Positions 24,677-33,060 of a stretch of 64,000 nt of DNA are shown one piece after another (the stretch's first letter is position 1; every line of letters starts with the position of its first letter). This stretch comes from CAXXOK01 sp035353615 (GTDB taxonomy: Bacteria > Bacillota > Clostridia > Christensenellales > Aristaeellaceae): NCBI GenBank assembly GCA_035353615.1, contig DAOPZY010000004.1, forward strand, positions 47,360 to 111,359, read 5' to 3'. The position numbers were made by a program, and so were the translations under genes. The notes beneath the pieces were generated by a model. It was not told the origin of the DNA. It did no database searches and was given only the letters and a program-made list of their open reading frames with translations.

Positions 24677-24955
24677 TTAGCGCGCCTCCTTCTGGGCTTT
24701 GCGGAAAAATATCGCGGAACCCACCAGCAGCGTAATGGATGCGACCACCGCGAACACAACCAGCAATGGCGGGGAAATCAACCCCATGATGAGGAGGGCC
24801 GCCGCCCATAACCCCAGTTTGAGGGGATACAGCCAATGACGCGCTTGTTTGCCCATCACGGCCGATTTGACCAGTATGCTTTGGAGTATGCCAAAAGCCA
24901 GCCCTGCCAGAGCTGTCGCGCCATACGCCCACCAGGCGATGCCCGAAAAATCCAT
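24677..24955 (-). CDS. atpI: Small membrane protein, AtpI-like (ATP synthase assembly factor)
   Basis: 92-residue protein with four predicted helices (WWAYGATALAGLAFGILQSIL; LGLWAAALLIMGL; PPLLVVFAVVASITLLVGSAIFF). Sequence similarity to AtpI cannot be asserted strongly; the call rests on size, topology and its place as first gene of the atp operon, where AtpI, a c-ring assembly helper, normally sits. Start at ATG 24955 with GGGAGG 7 bases upstream. Confidence 0.7.
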   Translation of the reverse strand: MDFSGIAWWAYGATALAGLAFGILQSILVKSAVMGKQARHWLYPLKLGLWAAALLIMGLISPPLLVVFAVVASITLLVGSAIFFRKAQKEAR

Positions 24956-24991
24956 ACCGTCGCCTCCCACATGCGGGAACATCCCAAAGTG

Positions 24992-25000
24992 ATTATAACA
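24992..25000 (-). promoter_or_regulatory. Extended -10 promoter of the atp operon
   Basis: Minus strand TGTTATAAT (TATAAT at 24997-24992) with an upstream TTGATC at 19 bases spacing. It lies 36 bases before the first atp gene. The extended TG motif likely compensates for the weak -35. Confidence 0.65.
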
Positions 25001-25114
25001 CAACCGGACAACCACGGATCAATCCCACAAAGTTCTCTTTACGGAGCAATGCGGTTATGGACTGCGGCTGACAAACTGAAACCCCGATTATGGAAGGTTG
25101 CGCAAAAACGGTAG

Positions 25115-25513
25115 CTATTCGGAGGAGCCTATAATGTTTTTTGTTAAATAGAGATGAAGCGGAGTATCGCCGGTATCGGCGGCAAGCTCAGCCGGTGTGG
25201 CCGCAAGAACCCATTCAGGTTCCGGCGCTGTGAGGGCGGCGATCGCCATTCGGTTGTCCGTAAAGCTCGCATGATGGGTATCCGTCACCAGCGCGTAGTG
25301 CTCGTCCTGATCCGCGTCCATGGTGTACAGATGGTCGCCGGTCATGGTATCGGTATGGGAGAAGCCCATCACGCCAAGGTAATTGGCACATCCGGATGCG
25401 AGCATCGGCAACACAACCGCGCCAAAAACCACCAGCAGGCAGCACGCGACCGCAACAAGGCTCGTGAGCATTGCTTTTCCGGGTTTCCAGTTTGCCGTAT
25501 ACGTCCAAGCCAA
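25115..25513 (-). CDS. Hypothetical membrane-anchored protein
   Basis: Not recognised. From TTG 25513 it encodes ~132 residues: a short N-terminus, one membrane helix (MLTSLVAVACCLLVVFGAVVLPMLASG) and a ~90-residue outside domain rich in D, T and H (HTDTMTGDHLYTMDADQDEHYALVTDTHHASF). An ATG at 25573 in the same frame overlaps the -10 box of the promoter at 25572-25601, so it cannot lie on that mRNA; GGGAG precedes the TTG by 10 bases. Single gene upstream of the atp operon; role unknown. Confidence 0.6.
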   Translation of the reverse strand: MAWTYTANWKPGKAMLTSLVAVACCLLVVFGAVVLPMLASGCANYLGVMGFSHTDTMTGDHLYTMDADQDEHYALVTDTHHASFTDNRMAIAALTAPEPEWVLAATPAELAADTGDTPLHLYLTKNIIGSSE

Positions 25514-25571
25514 CTTGCGGTCACTCCCTTCCGGCTGTTTCCCCTTGTAAAATCCGGGGATGAACAGTGCC

Positions 25572-25601
25572 ATGATAGCATGTTTCTATTTTTCCTGTCA
25601 A
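25572..25601 (-). promoter_or_regulatory. Sigma-A promoter of the hypothetical membrane protein
   Basis: Minus strand TTGACA (25601-25596), 18-base spacer, TATCAT (25577-25572). The -10 overlaps an in-frame ATG, which argues for the downstream TTG start. Confidence 0.75.
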
Positions 25602-25695
25602 CAGTCGTTCACATAATTCCTATGCAAATGGCCGTTCTGGTGACATTGATCCCAAAAAAGCGCAGCGGGGCAAACGCTCCGCTGCACAGATGTCC

Positions 25696-25959
25696 TTATT
25701 CGTTTCGCGCCCATTCCTCACAACGTTCAATCCGGTCGCCCTCATCCTTGGTTGCCGGGTCGAAGGCGAACTCATGCAGTTGTTTGCAGGCAAACCGTTC
25801 GCAGTTTCCGCAACAGTCCTTGCCCTTTTCTTCGCAGCAGCTCTTGATCACGCATTTCGGCCCCCAAAAAGGCTTTTTGATCGCCAGGCAGCCAGGGCAT
25901 TTCATGATCTCCCGCCATTTGCACTCGCTGCACAGCAGCCCGCATCTTGACTCAACCAC
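25696..25959 (-). CDS. DUF3795-like cysteine-rich protein
   Basis: 87-residue protein with eleven cysteines, opening VVESRCGLLCSECKWREIMKCPGC and continuing CVIKSCCEEKGKDCCGNCERFACKQL. The pattern matches DUF3795-type putative metal-binding proteins; the function is unknown. GTG start at 25959 with AAGGAGG eight bases upstream. It has its own promoter (26017-26045). Upstream in-frame codons reach 26190 but lie before that promoter. Confidence 0.82.
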   Translation of the reverse strand: MVESRCGLLCSECKWREIMKCPGCLAIKKPFWGPKCVIKSCCEEKGKDCCGNCERFACKQLHEFAFDPATKDEGDRIERCEEWARNE

Positions 25960-26016
25960 GGTTGAATCCTCCTTATATAAAGGCGCACGGTAATTTCCGC
26001 TTTTGCCCGTCCGCGT

Positions 26017-26045
26017 ATCATAGCAAAAAAAGCGATCGGTGTCAA
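26017..26045 (-). promoter_or_regulatory. Sigma-A promoter of the DUF3795 gene
   Basis: Minus strand TTGACA (26045-26040), 17-base spacer, TATGAT (26022-26017), leaving a ~55-base leader before the GTG start. Confidence 0.8.
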
Positions 26046-26126
26046 ATCTGCGCCGGCATGGCTGTGCGCGGTCAGAAAGCCGGTTCATGGGATCCGTTGC
26101 CGGATGGCGCAGGTTCACTGAAAGCC

Positions 26127-26161
26127 AAAAGCCGTGGGAAACGCGTTCCTCACGGCTTTTT
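26127..26161 (-). terminator. Terminator of glyQS
   Basis: AAAAGCCGTG and CACGGCTTTT arms enclose a further small dyad (GGAA..TTCC). It lies about 90 bases after the glycyl-tRNA synthetase stop; U-runs exist on both strands. Confidence 0.8.
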
Positions 26162-26251
26162 AACAGGCTTTGGCGGCGGATTGGCCGCAAACGCGAACAG
26201 CTTCAGCCGCTCAAGGCTTCATCCTGTTTCGCGCAGAAACCTAAACCCGAA

Positions 26252-27640
26252 TTAAAACTCCATCCGTTTTTCAATGTACGCTTCCAGATCGTCAATCGCC
26301 ACGCGCTCCTGCGTCATGGTGTCGCGGTCGCGCACGGTAACCGTGCCGTTTTCCTGCGTATCAAAGTCCACCGTGATGCAAAACGGCGTGCCGATTTCAT
26401 CCTGACGGCGGTAGCGCTTGCCGATGGAGCCGGTTTCGTCATACTCAACCATGAATTTTTTGGATAGCTTCGCGTACACTTCCGTGGCCAGGTCGCCCAG
26501 CTTGTTCTTTTGCAGTGGCAGGATCGCCGCCTTGTAGGGCGCCAGCGCGGGATGCAGGTGCAGCACCACGCGGCTGTCGCCGCCGTCCAGCTCCTGCTCC
26601 TCATAGGCGTTGCACAGGAAGGCCAGCGCCACTCGGTCCGCGCCCAGCGAAGGCTCAATCACGTAAGGAATATAGCGCTCGTTGGTGATCGGATCAATAT
26701 ACTCCATGCTTTCCCCACTGACGCGCTGGTGGGCTTTCAGGTCAAAATCCGTACGGTCCGCGATACCCCACAGCTCGCCCCAGCCAAAGGGAAAATTGAA
26801 CTCAAAATCCGTGGTCGCCGTAGAGTAGTGGGACAGCTCCTCCGGCTTATGGTCGCGCAGGCGAAGGCTTTCCTCCCGCATGCCCAGCTTCAGCAACCAC
26901 TCCCGGCAGAATGCGCGCCAGTACTGGAACCATTCCATATCCTCGCCGGGTTTGCAGAAAAACTCCAGTTCCATCTGTTCAAATTCCCGAATGCGGAAAA
27001 TGAAGTTGCCCGGCGTAATTTCATTGCGGAAGGATTTGCCGATTTGCCCCACGCCCATGGGAAGCTTGCGGCGGGTGGAACGCACGATGCTCTTAAAGTT
27101 CACAAAAATGCCCTGCGCGGTTTCCGGCCGCAGGTAAAGCTCCGCTGCGCTGTCCTCATTCACGCCCTGATGGGTTTTGAACATCAGGTTAAATTTACGG
27201 ATGCCCGTAAAATCGTGTTTGCCGCAGCTGGGGCAGGGAATCTGCTTTTCGTTGATAAAGGCTTCGAACTGCTCGTCCTTCCAGCCGTCGGCCTGGATTT
27301 CCTCGCCGTGCTCCTTGCCCCAGTCCTCAATCAGCTTGTCGGCGCGGAAGCGTTCCTTGCAAGCCTTGCAATCCATAAGCGGATCGTTGAAGGTGCCCAC
27401 GTGACCGCTTGCAACCCAAACGTTGCGGTTCATGAGGATGGCGCTGTCCAACCCTACGTTATACTTGTTTTCCTGTACGAATTTGCGCCACCACGCGCGT
27501 TTGACGTTGTTTTTATACTCGACGCCAAGGGGGCCGTAATCCCAGGAATTGGCCAGGCCGCCGTAGATTTCACTGCCCGGAAAAATAAAGCCGCGTCCCT
27601 TGCACAGAGCCACCAACTTATCCATAGTCAAAGCCGCCAT
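26252..27640 (-). CDS. glyQS: Glycyl-tRNA synthetase, dimeric class II type
   Basis: Charges tRNA-Gly. 462 residues of the single-chain alpha2 type used by many Gram-positives, archaea and eukaryotes, not the alpha2beta2 form. Motif 1 region YGPLGVEYKNNV, motif 2 GQIGKSFRNEITPGNFIFRIREFEQMELEFF, motif 3 EPSLGADRVALAFL, followed by the anticodon-binding domain (LAPYKAAILPLQKN...). A zinc-type CxxC pair is present (CKAC, CPSC). ATG at 27640 has GGAGG 7 bases upstream. Transcribed from the promoter at 27672-27701; no room for a T-box leader. Confidence 0.97.
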   Translation of the reverse strand: MAALTMDKLVALCKGRGFIFPGSEIYGGLANSWDYGPLGVEYKNNVKRAWWRKFVQENKYNVGLDSAILMNRNVWVASGHVGTFNDPLMDCKACKERFRADKLIEDWGKEHGEEIQADGWKDEQFEAFINEKQIPCPSCGKHDFTGIRKFNLMFKTHQGVNEDSAAELYLRPETAQGIFVNFKSIVRSTRRKLPMGVGQIGKSFRNEITPGNFIFRIREFEQMELEFFCKPGEDMEWFQYWRAFCREWLLKLGMREESLRLRDHKPEELSHYSTATTDFEFNFPFGWGELWGIADRTDFDLKAHQRVSGESMEYIDPITNERYIPYVIEPSLGADRVALAFLCNAYEEQELDGGDSRVVLHLHPALAPYKAAILPLQKNKLGDLATEVYAKLSKKFMVEYDETGSIGKRYRRQDEIGTPFCITVDFDTQENGTVTVRDRDTMTQERVAIDDLEAYIEKRMEF

Positions 27641-27671
27641 GCGATTCCCTCCACCGTTAAAATCATCCCCT

Positions 27672-27701
27672 ATCATAGCCGTTGGGATGGGGCTTTGTCA
27701 A
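27672..27701 (-). promoter_or_regulatory. Sigma-A promoter of glyQS
   Basis: Minus strand TTGACA (27701-27696), 18-base spacer, TATGAT (27677-27672); leader only ~30 bases. Confidence 0.8.
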
Positions 27702-27808
27702 GCAAAACCGCCGTTTCAGGGTGATTTTTCAGTCTGCGTTTCCCCGTGCGGCAGGGCGGGCATGCCGCCTGCCAGCCGCACAAAGCCGCATGCGGGCGGC
27801 CCTGTGCG

Positions 27809-27837
27809 TTGACAAGCTTTCCACGCTGCCTTATAAT
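27809..27837 (+). promoter_or_regulatory. Consensus sigma-A promoter of the acyl-CoA ligase gene
   Basis: TTGACA (27809-27814), 17-base spacer, TATAAT (27832-27837): a perfect match to the vegetative consensus, 43 bases before the ATG. Confidence 0.88.
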
Positions 27838-27880
27838 CTTTCTAATTGTGTATATTGCGATCGATTTGGAGGAAACCGAC

Positions 27881-29515
27881 ATGGTGATCACCGACTTTCT
27901 GGAAAAGAATGCGCGCGTCAAACCCGACGATGTTGCGCTTGTGGAAATCAATCCGGCGTTACAGCCGGACCATACCGTAACTTGGCGCGAATATAACTTG
28001 ATTGAATCCGCGTCCGGCGGTAAATACCGGCGCGAAATCACCTGGCGCGAGTTTGACCGCAGGGCCAACCGATTTGCCAATCTGCTGCTTTCCCGGGGCG
28101 TGCAAAAGGGGGACAAGGTCGCCATCCTGCTTATGAACTGTCTGGAATGGCTGCCGATTTATTTCGGGATCCTGAAAACCGGCGCGCTGGCCGTGCCGAT
28201 GAATTTCCGCTACACGTCGGACGAAATCGCCTACTGTCTGGACCTGTCCGACGCGACCGTGCTGGTGCTCGGCCCGGAGTTTGTGGGGCGCGTGCAGCAG
28301 GTGATGAAGCAGTTGGGCGCTATCCGCCACTTCTTTTTTGTGGGGGACGATACCCCCGCCTTCGCGGACAATCTGGACCGCTATATCGGCTACTGCTCCA
28401 CCACCGCGCCCGCCGTTGAACTGCTTGAAAATGACGACGCGGCTATCTATTTTTCGTCCGGAACCACGGGTTTTCCCAAGGCCATTCTGCACAGCCAGGA
28501 AGCGCTTGTCAGCGCCTGCCTGACCGAGCAGAAGCATCATGGCCAAACCAAGGACGACGTTTTTCTGTGCATTCCCCCGCTTTACCATACGGGCGCAAAG
28601 ATGCACTGGTTCGGCAGTTTGCTCTCCGCCAGCAAGGCGGTCATTTTACGCGGCGTGCGCCCCGATTGGGTGCTTCAGGCGGTATCGGATGAAAAAGCGA
28701 CGATTGTCTGGCTGTTGGTGCCTTGGGTGCAGGATATTCTGGACAGCATCGACCGTGGGGAAATTCAACTGTCCCATTACAAGCTCAGCCAATGGCGGCT
28801 GATGCACATCGGCGCGCAGCCTGTGCCGCCCAGCCTCATCACGCGTTGGCTCAGCGTTTTTCCCAACCAGCAGTATGATACCAATTACGGCCTGAGCGAA
28901 TCCATCGGCCCGGGCTGCGTGCACCTCGGGGTTGAAAACATCCATAAGGTGGGCGCGATCGGCAAGGCGGGATATCTGTGGGAAACCCGCATTGTGGATG
29001 AACAAATGCGCGACGTAGCCAAGGGAACCGTTGGCGAACTGGCGGTCAAAGGCCCTGGCGTCATGAAATGCTACTACAAAAACCCGCAGGCAACCGAGGA
29101 AGTGCTCAAGGACAGTTGGCTTTGCACTGGCGATATGGCCCGTTTTGACGAAGATGGTTTTATCTATCTGGTGGACCGCAAGAAGGACGTCATCATCAGC
29201 GGCGGCGAAAACCTGTACCCGGTGCAGATTGAGGACTTTTTACGCGCCAACGTCAAAATCAAGGACGTTGCCGTGATCGGCATGGCGGATGAGCGTCTGG
29301 GTGAAATCGCGGCCGCCATCATCGAAATCAAGGCCGGCGAAACCATGACGGAAGCCGAAGTGGATGAGTATTGTCTGGAGTTGCCGCGGTATAAACGCCC
29401 GCGCAAGATCATCTTCGCGGAAGTGCCCCGCAACCCGACCGGTAAAATTGAAAAGCCCAAGCTGCGCGAGCGGTACGGCGCGGGGCATTTGGTTGAAAAA
29501 CAGTCCACCATGTAA
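27881..29515 (+). CDS. AMP-forming acyl-CoA synthetase/ligase
   Basis: Adenylate-forming enzyme of the ANL family that activates a carboxylic acid with ATP and usually transfers it to CoA. 544 residues. Core motifs are AIYFSSGTTGFPKAILHS (P-loop), YGLSESIGPG, CTGDMARFDEDGFIYLVDRKKDVIISGGENLYP (hinge) and the catalytic lysine region PRNPTGKIEKPKLR. ATG at 27881 has GGAGG eight bases upstream; longer upstream frames lie before the promoter. Single gene with a strong promoter. Substrate unknown: a medium or long fatty acid, or an aromatic acid, are options. Confidence 0.93.
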   Translation: MVITDFLEKNARVKPDDVALVEINPALQPDHTVTWREYNLIESASGGKYRREITWREFDRRANRFANLLLSRGVQKGDKVAILLMNCLEWLPIYFGILKTGALAVPMNFRYTSDEIAYCLDLSDATVLVLGPEFVGRVQQVMKQLGAIRHFFFVGDDTPAFADNLDRYIGYCSTTAPAVELLENDDAAIYFSSGTTGFPKAILHSQEALVSACLTEQKHHGQTKDDVFLCIPPLYHTGAKMHWFGSLLSASKAVILRGVRPDWVLQAVSDEKATIVWLLVPWVQDILDSIDRGEIQLSHYKLSQWRLMHIGAQPVPPSLITRWLSVFPNQQYDTNYGLSESIGPGCVHLGVENIHKVGAIGKAGYLWETRIVDEQMRDVAKGTVGELAVKGPGVMKCYYKNPQATEEVLKDSWLCTGDMARFDEDGFIYLVDRKKDVIISGGENLYPVQIEDFLRANVKIKDVAVIGMADERLGEIAAAIIEIKAGETMTEAEVDEYCLELPRYKRPRKIIFAEVPRNPTGKIEKPKLRERYGAGHLVEKQSTM

Positions 29516-29740
29516 ACCGCATGCTCTTGGAGCCTCGGCAACCTGACGTGCAAGCGGTTTTCCGCGCGTTACCCACCGGTTCGGGCGCAGAAAACGATGC
29601 GCCACACGCCGCGAAGCCGGGCCAGTATACGCGAGTCGGTTCCGCGCTGCAACCTTGCCGGGTTCGCACGTTTTGCCCTATCCAAGAGGCGAAAAAACCC
29701 GCGCTTTGCGGCGTATGTTGTACGATGGGGGGCAAATTCG
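29516..29740 (+). other. Gap, no gene seen
   Basis: 225 GC-rich bases between the ligase and the GT-C-like gene. No clear promoter, terminator or RNA gene. The reading frame of the next gene is open into this region but lacks a better start than GTG 29741. Confidence 0.4.
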
Positions 29741-31363
29741 GTGCATCGGTCACAAACGGTACAAAAGTCGCTGGTCGCCCTCTTTTTTCTCGCGTTGCTC
29801 CTGATTGGCCTTGCCACCGGCATGGATTACGGTACTCCGTGGGATGAAACCGGCGAAATGAACATCCTGCGCATGGCGCTGATGGAATACGCGCAGCTAA
29901 TCCCGCTGGATACGCCTTACAGCCAAGCGCTCACGGCCATGCAGGTGCAGCCGATCTCCCTAAGCGTTGAGCGGGATCATGGCATCTGTTTATACTACCC
30001 GCTTTTTTTCGCGGTGTGTAACCCGGCGATGACCCCGCATGCTCTGTCCGCGCTCTGGCGCGCGCTCACGTGGCTCATCTTTGTGGCGGGGGCTTACGCG
30101 CTTTACGCGCTGTGCAGGCAAATGGGTTTATCCCGAGGCATGGCTTGCCTTGGGGTGTTGATGTTGACGCTCTCCCCCCGGATTTTTGCCGATGCGCATT
30201 ATAACAACAAAGACATTGCGCTGCTCAGTACCGTTTTGCTCGTCCTTTGGCAGGCCGTGCGGCTTTCGCAAAAGCCGACCCTGAAACGCGGGCTTGCGTT
30301 TGCCGCCGTAGCCGCGCTGTGCATGGGCACCCGCGTTATCGGGGTGGCTGTGTGCGGGCTTTGCGGCCTGTTTATTGTGCTTCGTCTGCGGCTCAACCGA
30401 CAAACCGACTGGAAGGTATGGCGCACAGCGCTGTGGACTGTCCTTGCCAGCGTGGCGTTCTATGCGCTGTTAACGCCCGCGCTGCTTTCGGACCCGCTTG
30501 GCTTTACGGTTTATTTGCTCAAGAACGCCATCGGTTTTTCCCGTTGGCACGGAACGCTGCTGTACTGGGGTAACCTGATTTCCACCGCGATAGAGCGCCC
30601 TCCTTTTCACTACCTGCCGGTCATGATCGCCATCACAACGCCGGTTTGGGCGCTGGCGTTGCTGCTGGTGGGTCAGGTTTTCGCTGTGGGCAGTATCCAC
30701 CGTACAAAATGGAAGGGTTTGCAGCAAAACGAGGGGTTTCTGGTCGCGCTTGCGACGCTTTTATGGCTGGCGCCTCTGCTGGCCGCCATTTTCACCCGCG
30801 CGTTGGTGTATAACGGCTGGCGGCATCTCTATTTTATATACGGTCCCATGGTTCTGTTGATGGTATATGGCTGGAACAGGCTATGGCAAAAGCTTCCGAA
30901 ACGAGGGCAGAAGCAACGAATCGCCGCGCTTGCGCTGACGCTTTGCCTCGGCGCGCAAGCCGTGGGCATTGCGCTCAACCATCCCTTTGAATATGCCTAT
31001 TACAATCTGCTTGTGCCCCGCGATGGGCTTTCGGCCCGTTTTGAATTGGATTACTGGAACGTGAGCTGCGTCAACGCCCTGCAACAGTTGCTTGCGCAGG
31101 CTGGGCCCGATGAAACGGTCCGCGTTGCCGCCTGTGACGGCAACACCGAAAGCGGGCTGAGCATGGCCGCGTATACCCTGAACGATGCTCGCGTACAGAT
31201 TGTCCCCTATGACGAGGCGCAGCTGAGCGGTACGTTTGTGATGGTCAACATTACCTATGCGCAAATTGCCGGGTACCGCGTACCGTCCGGCTTGCGCCCC
31301 GTGGTAACCCTTACCTCTTACGGCGTGCCCATCACCGTCATCTACGAAGGCGACCTGTCCTGA
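29741..31363 (+). CDS. GT-C-like polytopic membrane glycosyltransferase (putative)
   Basis: 540-residue integral membrane protein with ~11 helices. The first external loop carries MDYGTPWDETGEMN, an acidic motif placed as in GT-C (PMT/ArnT-type) glycosyltransferases, then HYNNKDIALLS and MGTRVIGVA. The C-terminal ~130 residues are soluble (YWNVSCVNALQQLLAQAGPDETVRVAACDGN). GTG 29741, preceded by a G-rich stretch, gives an N-terminus just before the first helix. It is 14 bases before the next membrane gene, so both are probably one operon for envelope glycan decoration. Lipid-linked sugar donor and acceptor unknown. Confidence 0.7.
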   Translation: MHRSQTVQKSLVALFFLALLLIGLATGMDYGTPWDETGEMNILRMALMEYAQLIPLDTPYSQALTAMQVQPISLSVERDHGICLYYPLFFAVCNPAMTPHALSALWRALTWLIFVAGAYALYALCRQMGLSRGMACLGVLMLTLSPRIFADAHYNNKDIALLSTVLLVLWQAVRLSQKPTLKRGLAFAAVAALCMGTRVIGVAVCGLCGLFIVLRLRLNRQTDWKVWRTALWTVLASVAFYALLTPALLSDPLGFTVYLLKNAIGFSRWHGTLLYWGNLISTAIERPPFHYLPVMIAITTPVWALALLLVGQVFAVGSIHRTKWKGLQQNEGFLVALATLLWLAPLLAAIFTRALVYNGWRHLYFIYGPMVLLMVYGWNRLWQKLPKRGQKQRIAALALTLCLGAQAVGIALNHPFEYAYYNLLVPRDGLSARFELDYWNVSCVNALQQLLAQAGPDETVRVAACDGNTESGLSMAAYTLNDARVQIVPYDEAQLSGTFVMVNITYAQIAGYRVPSGLRPVVTLTSYGVPITVIYEGDLS

Positions 31364-31377
31364 AGGAGGAATGCGAT

Positions 31378-32796
31378 TTGAAGCTGCGGTTTTCCGCTTT
31401 TGGGAAATGGTTCCTAAAGTTTATGCTGATCCTGGCCGGCGGCACCGTCATCGGGTTTTTACTGTTGCTTGGGGCGTATGCCATCCCGGTGGAGCCGATT
31501 GCCAACCACGTCAAGCTGTCCGTACCCGCGCTGGACGGTTCCTGGGCCACGGGTGAAATCGCCTATGAGCAGCTGGTGAAAGGGTACCTGTCCACCCAGC
31601 TTGACAACAGCACGGATGCGAACATGTTGCTCGCCGCGGCGCACGACAGTGACCGTCCGCTTGTGCAAATGGCCGTAAGCCCCGCGACCTATACGCTTGA
31701 CGGCCGCTGCTACCCCGCGCTGTTGCAGTTTGGGCAAACCGGTTCCGCCGGGCTTACCAGCAACCCCATTGCCCGTTACTGGCACGGCTATCTGGTGGTG
31801 TTAAAGCCGCTGCTGTGCCTGTTCAGCTATATGGACCTTCGCATGCTGCTCACGGCCGTTCAATGGTTAGCGGTCTGCGCTGTTCTGGCTGGCCTTACCA
31901 TGCGCGGCCTGCTGCGGTCAATCCCCGCGCTGGCGATTTCTCTGCTTGTGATTACCCCTTCGGTCGCAGGGTTTTCGCTGCAATTTTCCACCGTTTACCT
32001 GCTGTTTTTGGGGTTGTGCGCCGTATTGCTGTTTCGACCCTCGATCCTGCGCGCACGGGGTAGTTTGTCCGTATATTTTCTCATCGCCGGTATGCTCACC
32101 AGCTACTTTGATTACCTGACCTATCCCATCGCCACCTTTGGAATGCCGTTTGTGATGGTATTGCTGCTGACGCCTCCGCTTCGCCGCAGGCAGGCGCTCG
32201 CCCTGTTTGCGCTGTGCCTTGGAGCCTGGTTTGCGGGCTACTTTGGGCTGTGGGCCGGCAAATGGCTGCTTGCCGCCGCGCTTGGGGAAGATTCGTGGTT
32301 TGTGGCCAATCTGCTGGCGAAAATCACCGAGCGCAGCTCCTACGAGGCGGAGGGCGCCGCCATCAGCTTCATCAGCGTTTTCAAGGCGGTGTTTGCCGTA
32401 TACGCCAAAAAGGCGTATCTGGCGCTGGGTGCGGTTTTAGCGGCGCTCTATGCTGCTCTGCTTGCCCGGGCGTTATGGCGGCGCGGGCGCATGAAGCGCG
32501 TCAGGCAGGCTGAACCGGCGGTTTGCGAGCTTTTCCCAGCCGGCGAACGGCTTGGGTATCTGCTGACCGCCGCGTTGCCGCTCGTGTGGTACGCGTTCAC
32601 CTCCAACCACACCTACGATCACGCCTTTTTTACCTCCCGGGCATTGGTTGTGACCGCTTTTGCGGGGATTGCTTTTTGCCTGCGCTTTTTGCAGGCGCAA
32701 ACGGGGCGCGGAACGGACGCGCAGGCAGCCTCCGACGTATCTGATGAGCGCCCGCCGTTATCCGTCGAGCGCAGTCCAAAACGTTCTAAGCGCTGA
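31378..32796 (+). CDS. Hypothetical polytopic membrane protein
   Basis: Not recognised. 472 residues, about 11 helices, with a ~95-residue external segment after helix 1 (EIAYEQLVKGYLSTQLDNST...) and a charged cytoplasmic tail (VERSPKRSKR). The SNHTYDHAFFTSRALVV segment near the end could be a catalytic or binding loop. TTG start at 31378 with AAGGAGG at 8 bases. Partner of the GT-C-like gene; possibly a second glycan transferase or flippase-like component, but this is inference only. Confidence 0.75.
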   Translation: MKLRFSAFGKWFLKFMLILAGGTVIGFLLLLGAYAIPVEPIANHVKLSVPALDGSWATGEIAYEQLVKGYLSTQLDNSTDANMLLAAAHDSDRPLVQMAVSPATYTLDGRCYPALLQFGQTGSAGLTSNPIARYWHGYLVVLKPLLCLFSYMDLRMLLTAVQWLAVCAVLAGLTMRGLLRSIPALAISLLVITPSVAGFSLQFSTVYLLFLGLCAVLLFRPSILRARGSLSVYFLIAGMLTSYFDYLTYPIATFGMPFVMVLLLTPPLRRRQALALFALCLGAWFAGYFGLWAGKWLLAAALGEDSWFVANLLAKITERSSYEAEGAAISFISVFKAVFAVYAKKAYLALGAVLAALYAALLARALWRRGRMKRVRQAEPAVCELFPAGERLGYLLTAALPLVWYAFTSNHTYDHAFFTSRALVVTAFAGIAFCLRFLQAQTGRGTDAQAASDVSDERPPLSVERSPKRSKR

Positions 32797-32934
32797 ATCC
32801 AAATAAACATGCGCCTTTGCGCATAGCTGTTGATATTATTGATAATTCCTTAGCGGTATCGGTTCCTGTTCACAAAGCCGCTTTCTATTGCATGCCCTTT
32901 AAGAACCTTCCGAAGGATTCGATTGTTGTGCAGC

Positions 32935-32948
32935 TGTACGTACCATTT
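32935..32948 (+). promoter_or_regulatory. Putative AraR box upstream of araR
   Basis: TGTACGTACCATTT matches the core TGTACGTACA of AraR operators at nearly all positions. It lies just upstream of the araR -35; a half-site (GTGTACGG, 33003-33010) lies downstream of the -10, which fits looping autoregulation. Confidence 0.65.
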
Positions 32949-32959
32949 GAAAATTGGAA

Positions 32960-32988
32960 TTGTGTTCGAACCGGTTTCATGGTATGAT
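32960..32988 (+). promoter_or_regulatory. Promoter of araR
   Basis: TTGTGT (32960-32965), 17-base spacer, TATGAT (32983-32988), ~70 bases before the ATG and flanked by AraR-like sites. Confidence 0.68.
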
Positions 32989-33060
32989 ATCCCCACAGAA
33001 ACGTGTACGGATGGTTTTCCCGAAATGTATGCGACGAGCCGTACAAGGGAGCGTAGATCT

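Noticed and set aside
27641..27880. T-box leader for glycyl-tRNA synthetase
   Set aside because: A consensus promoter lies at 27701-27672, leaving only a ~30-base leader, too short for a T-box.
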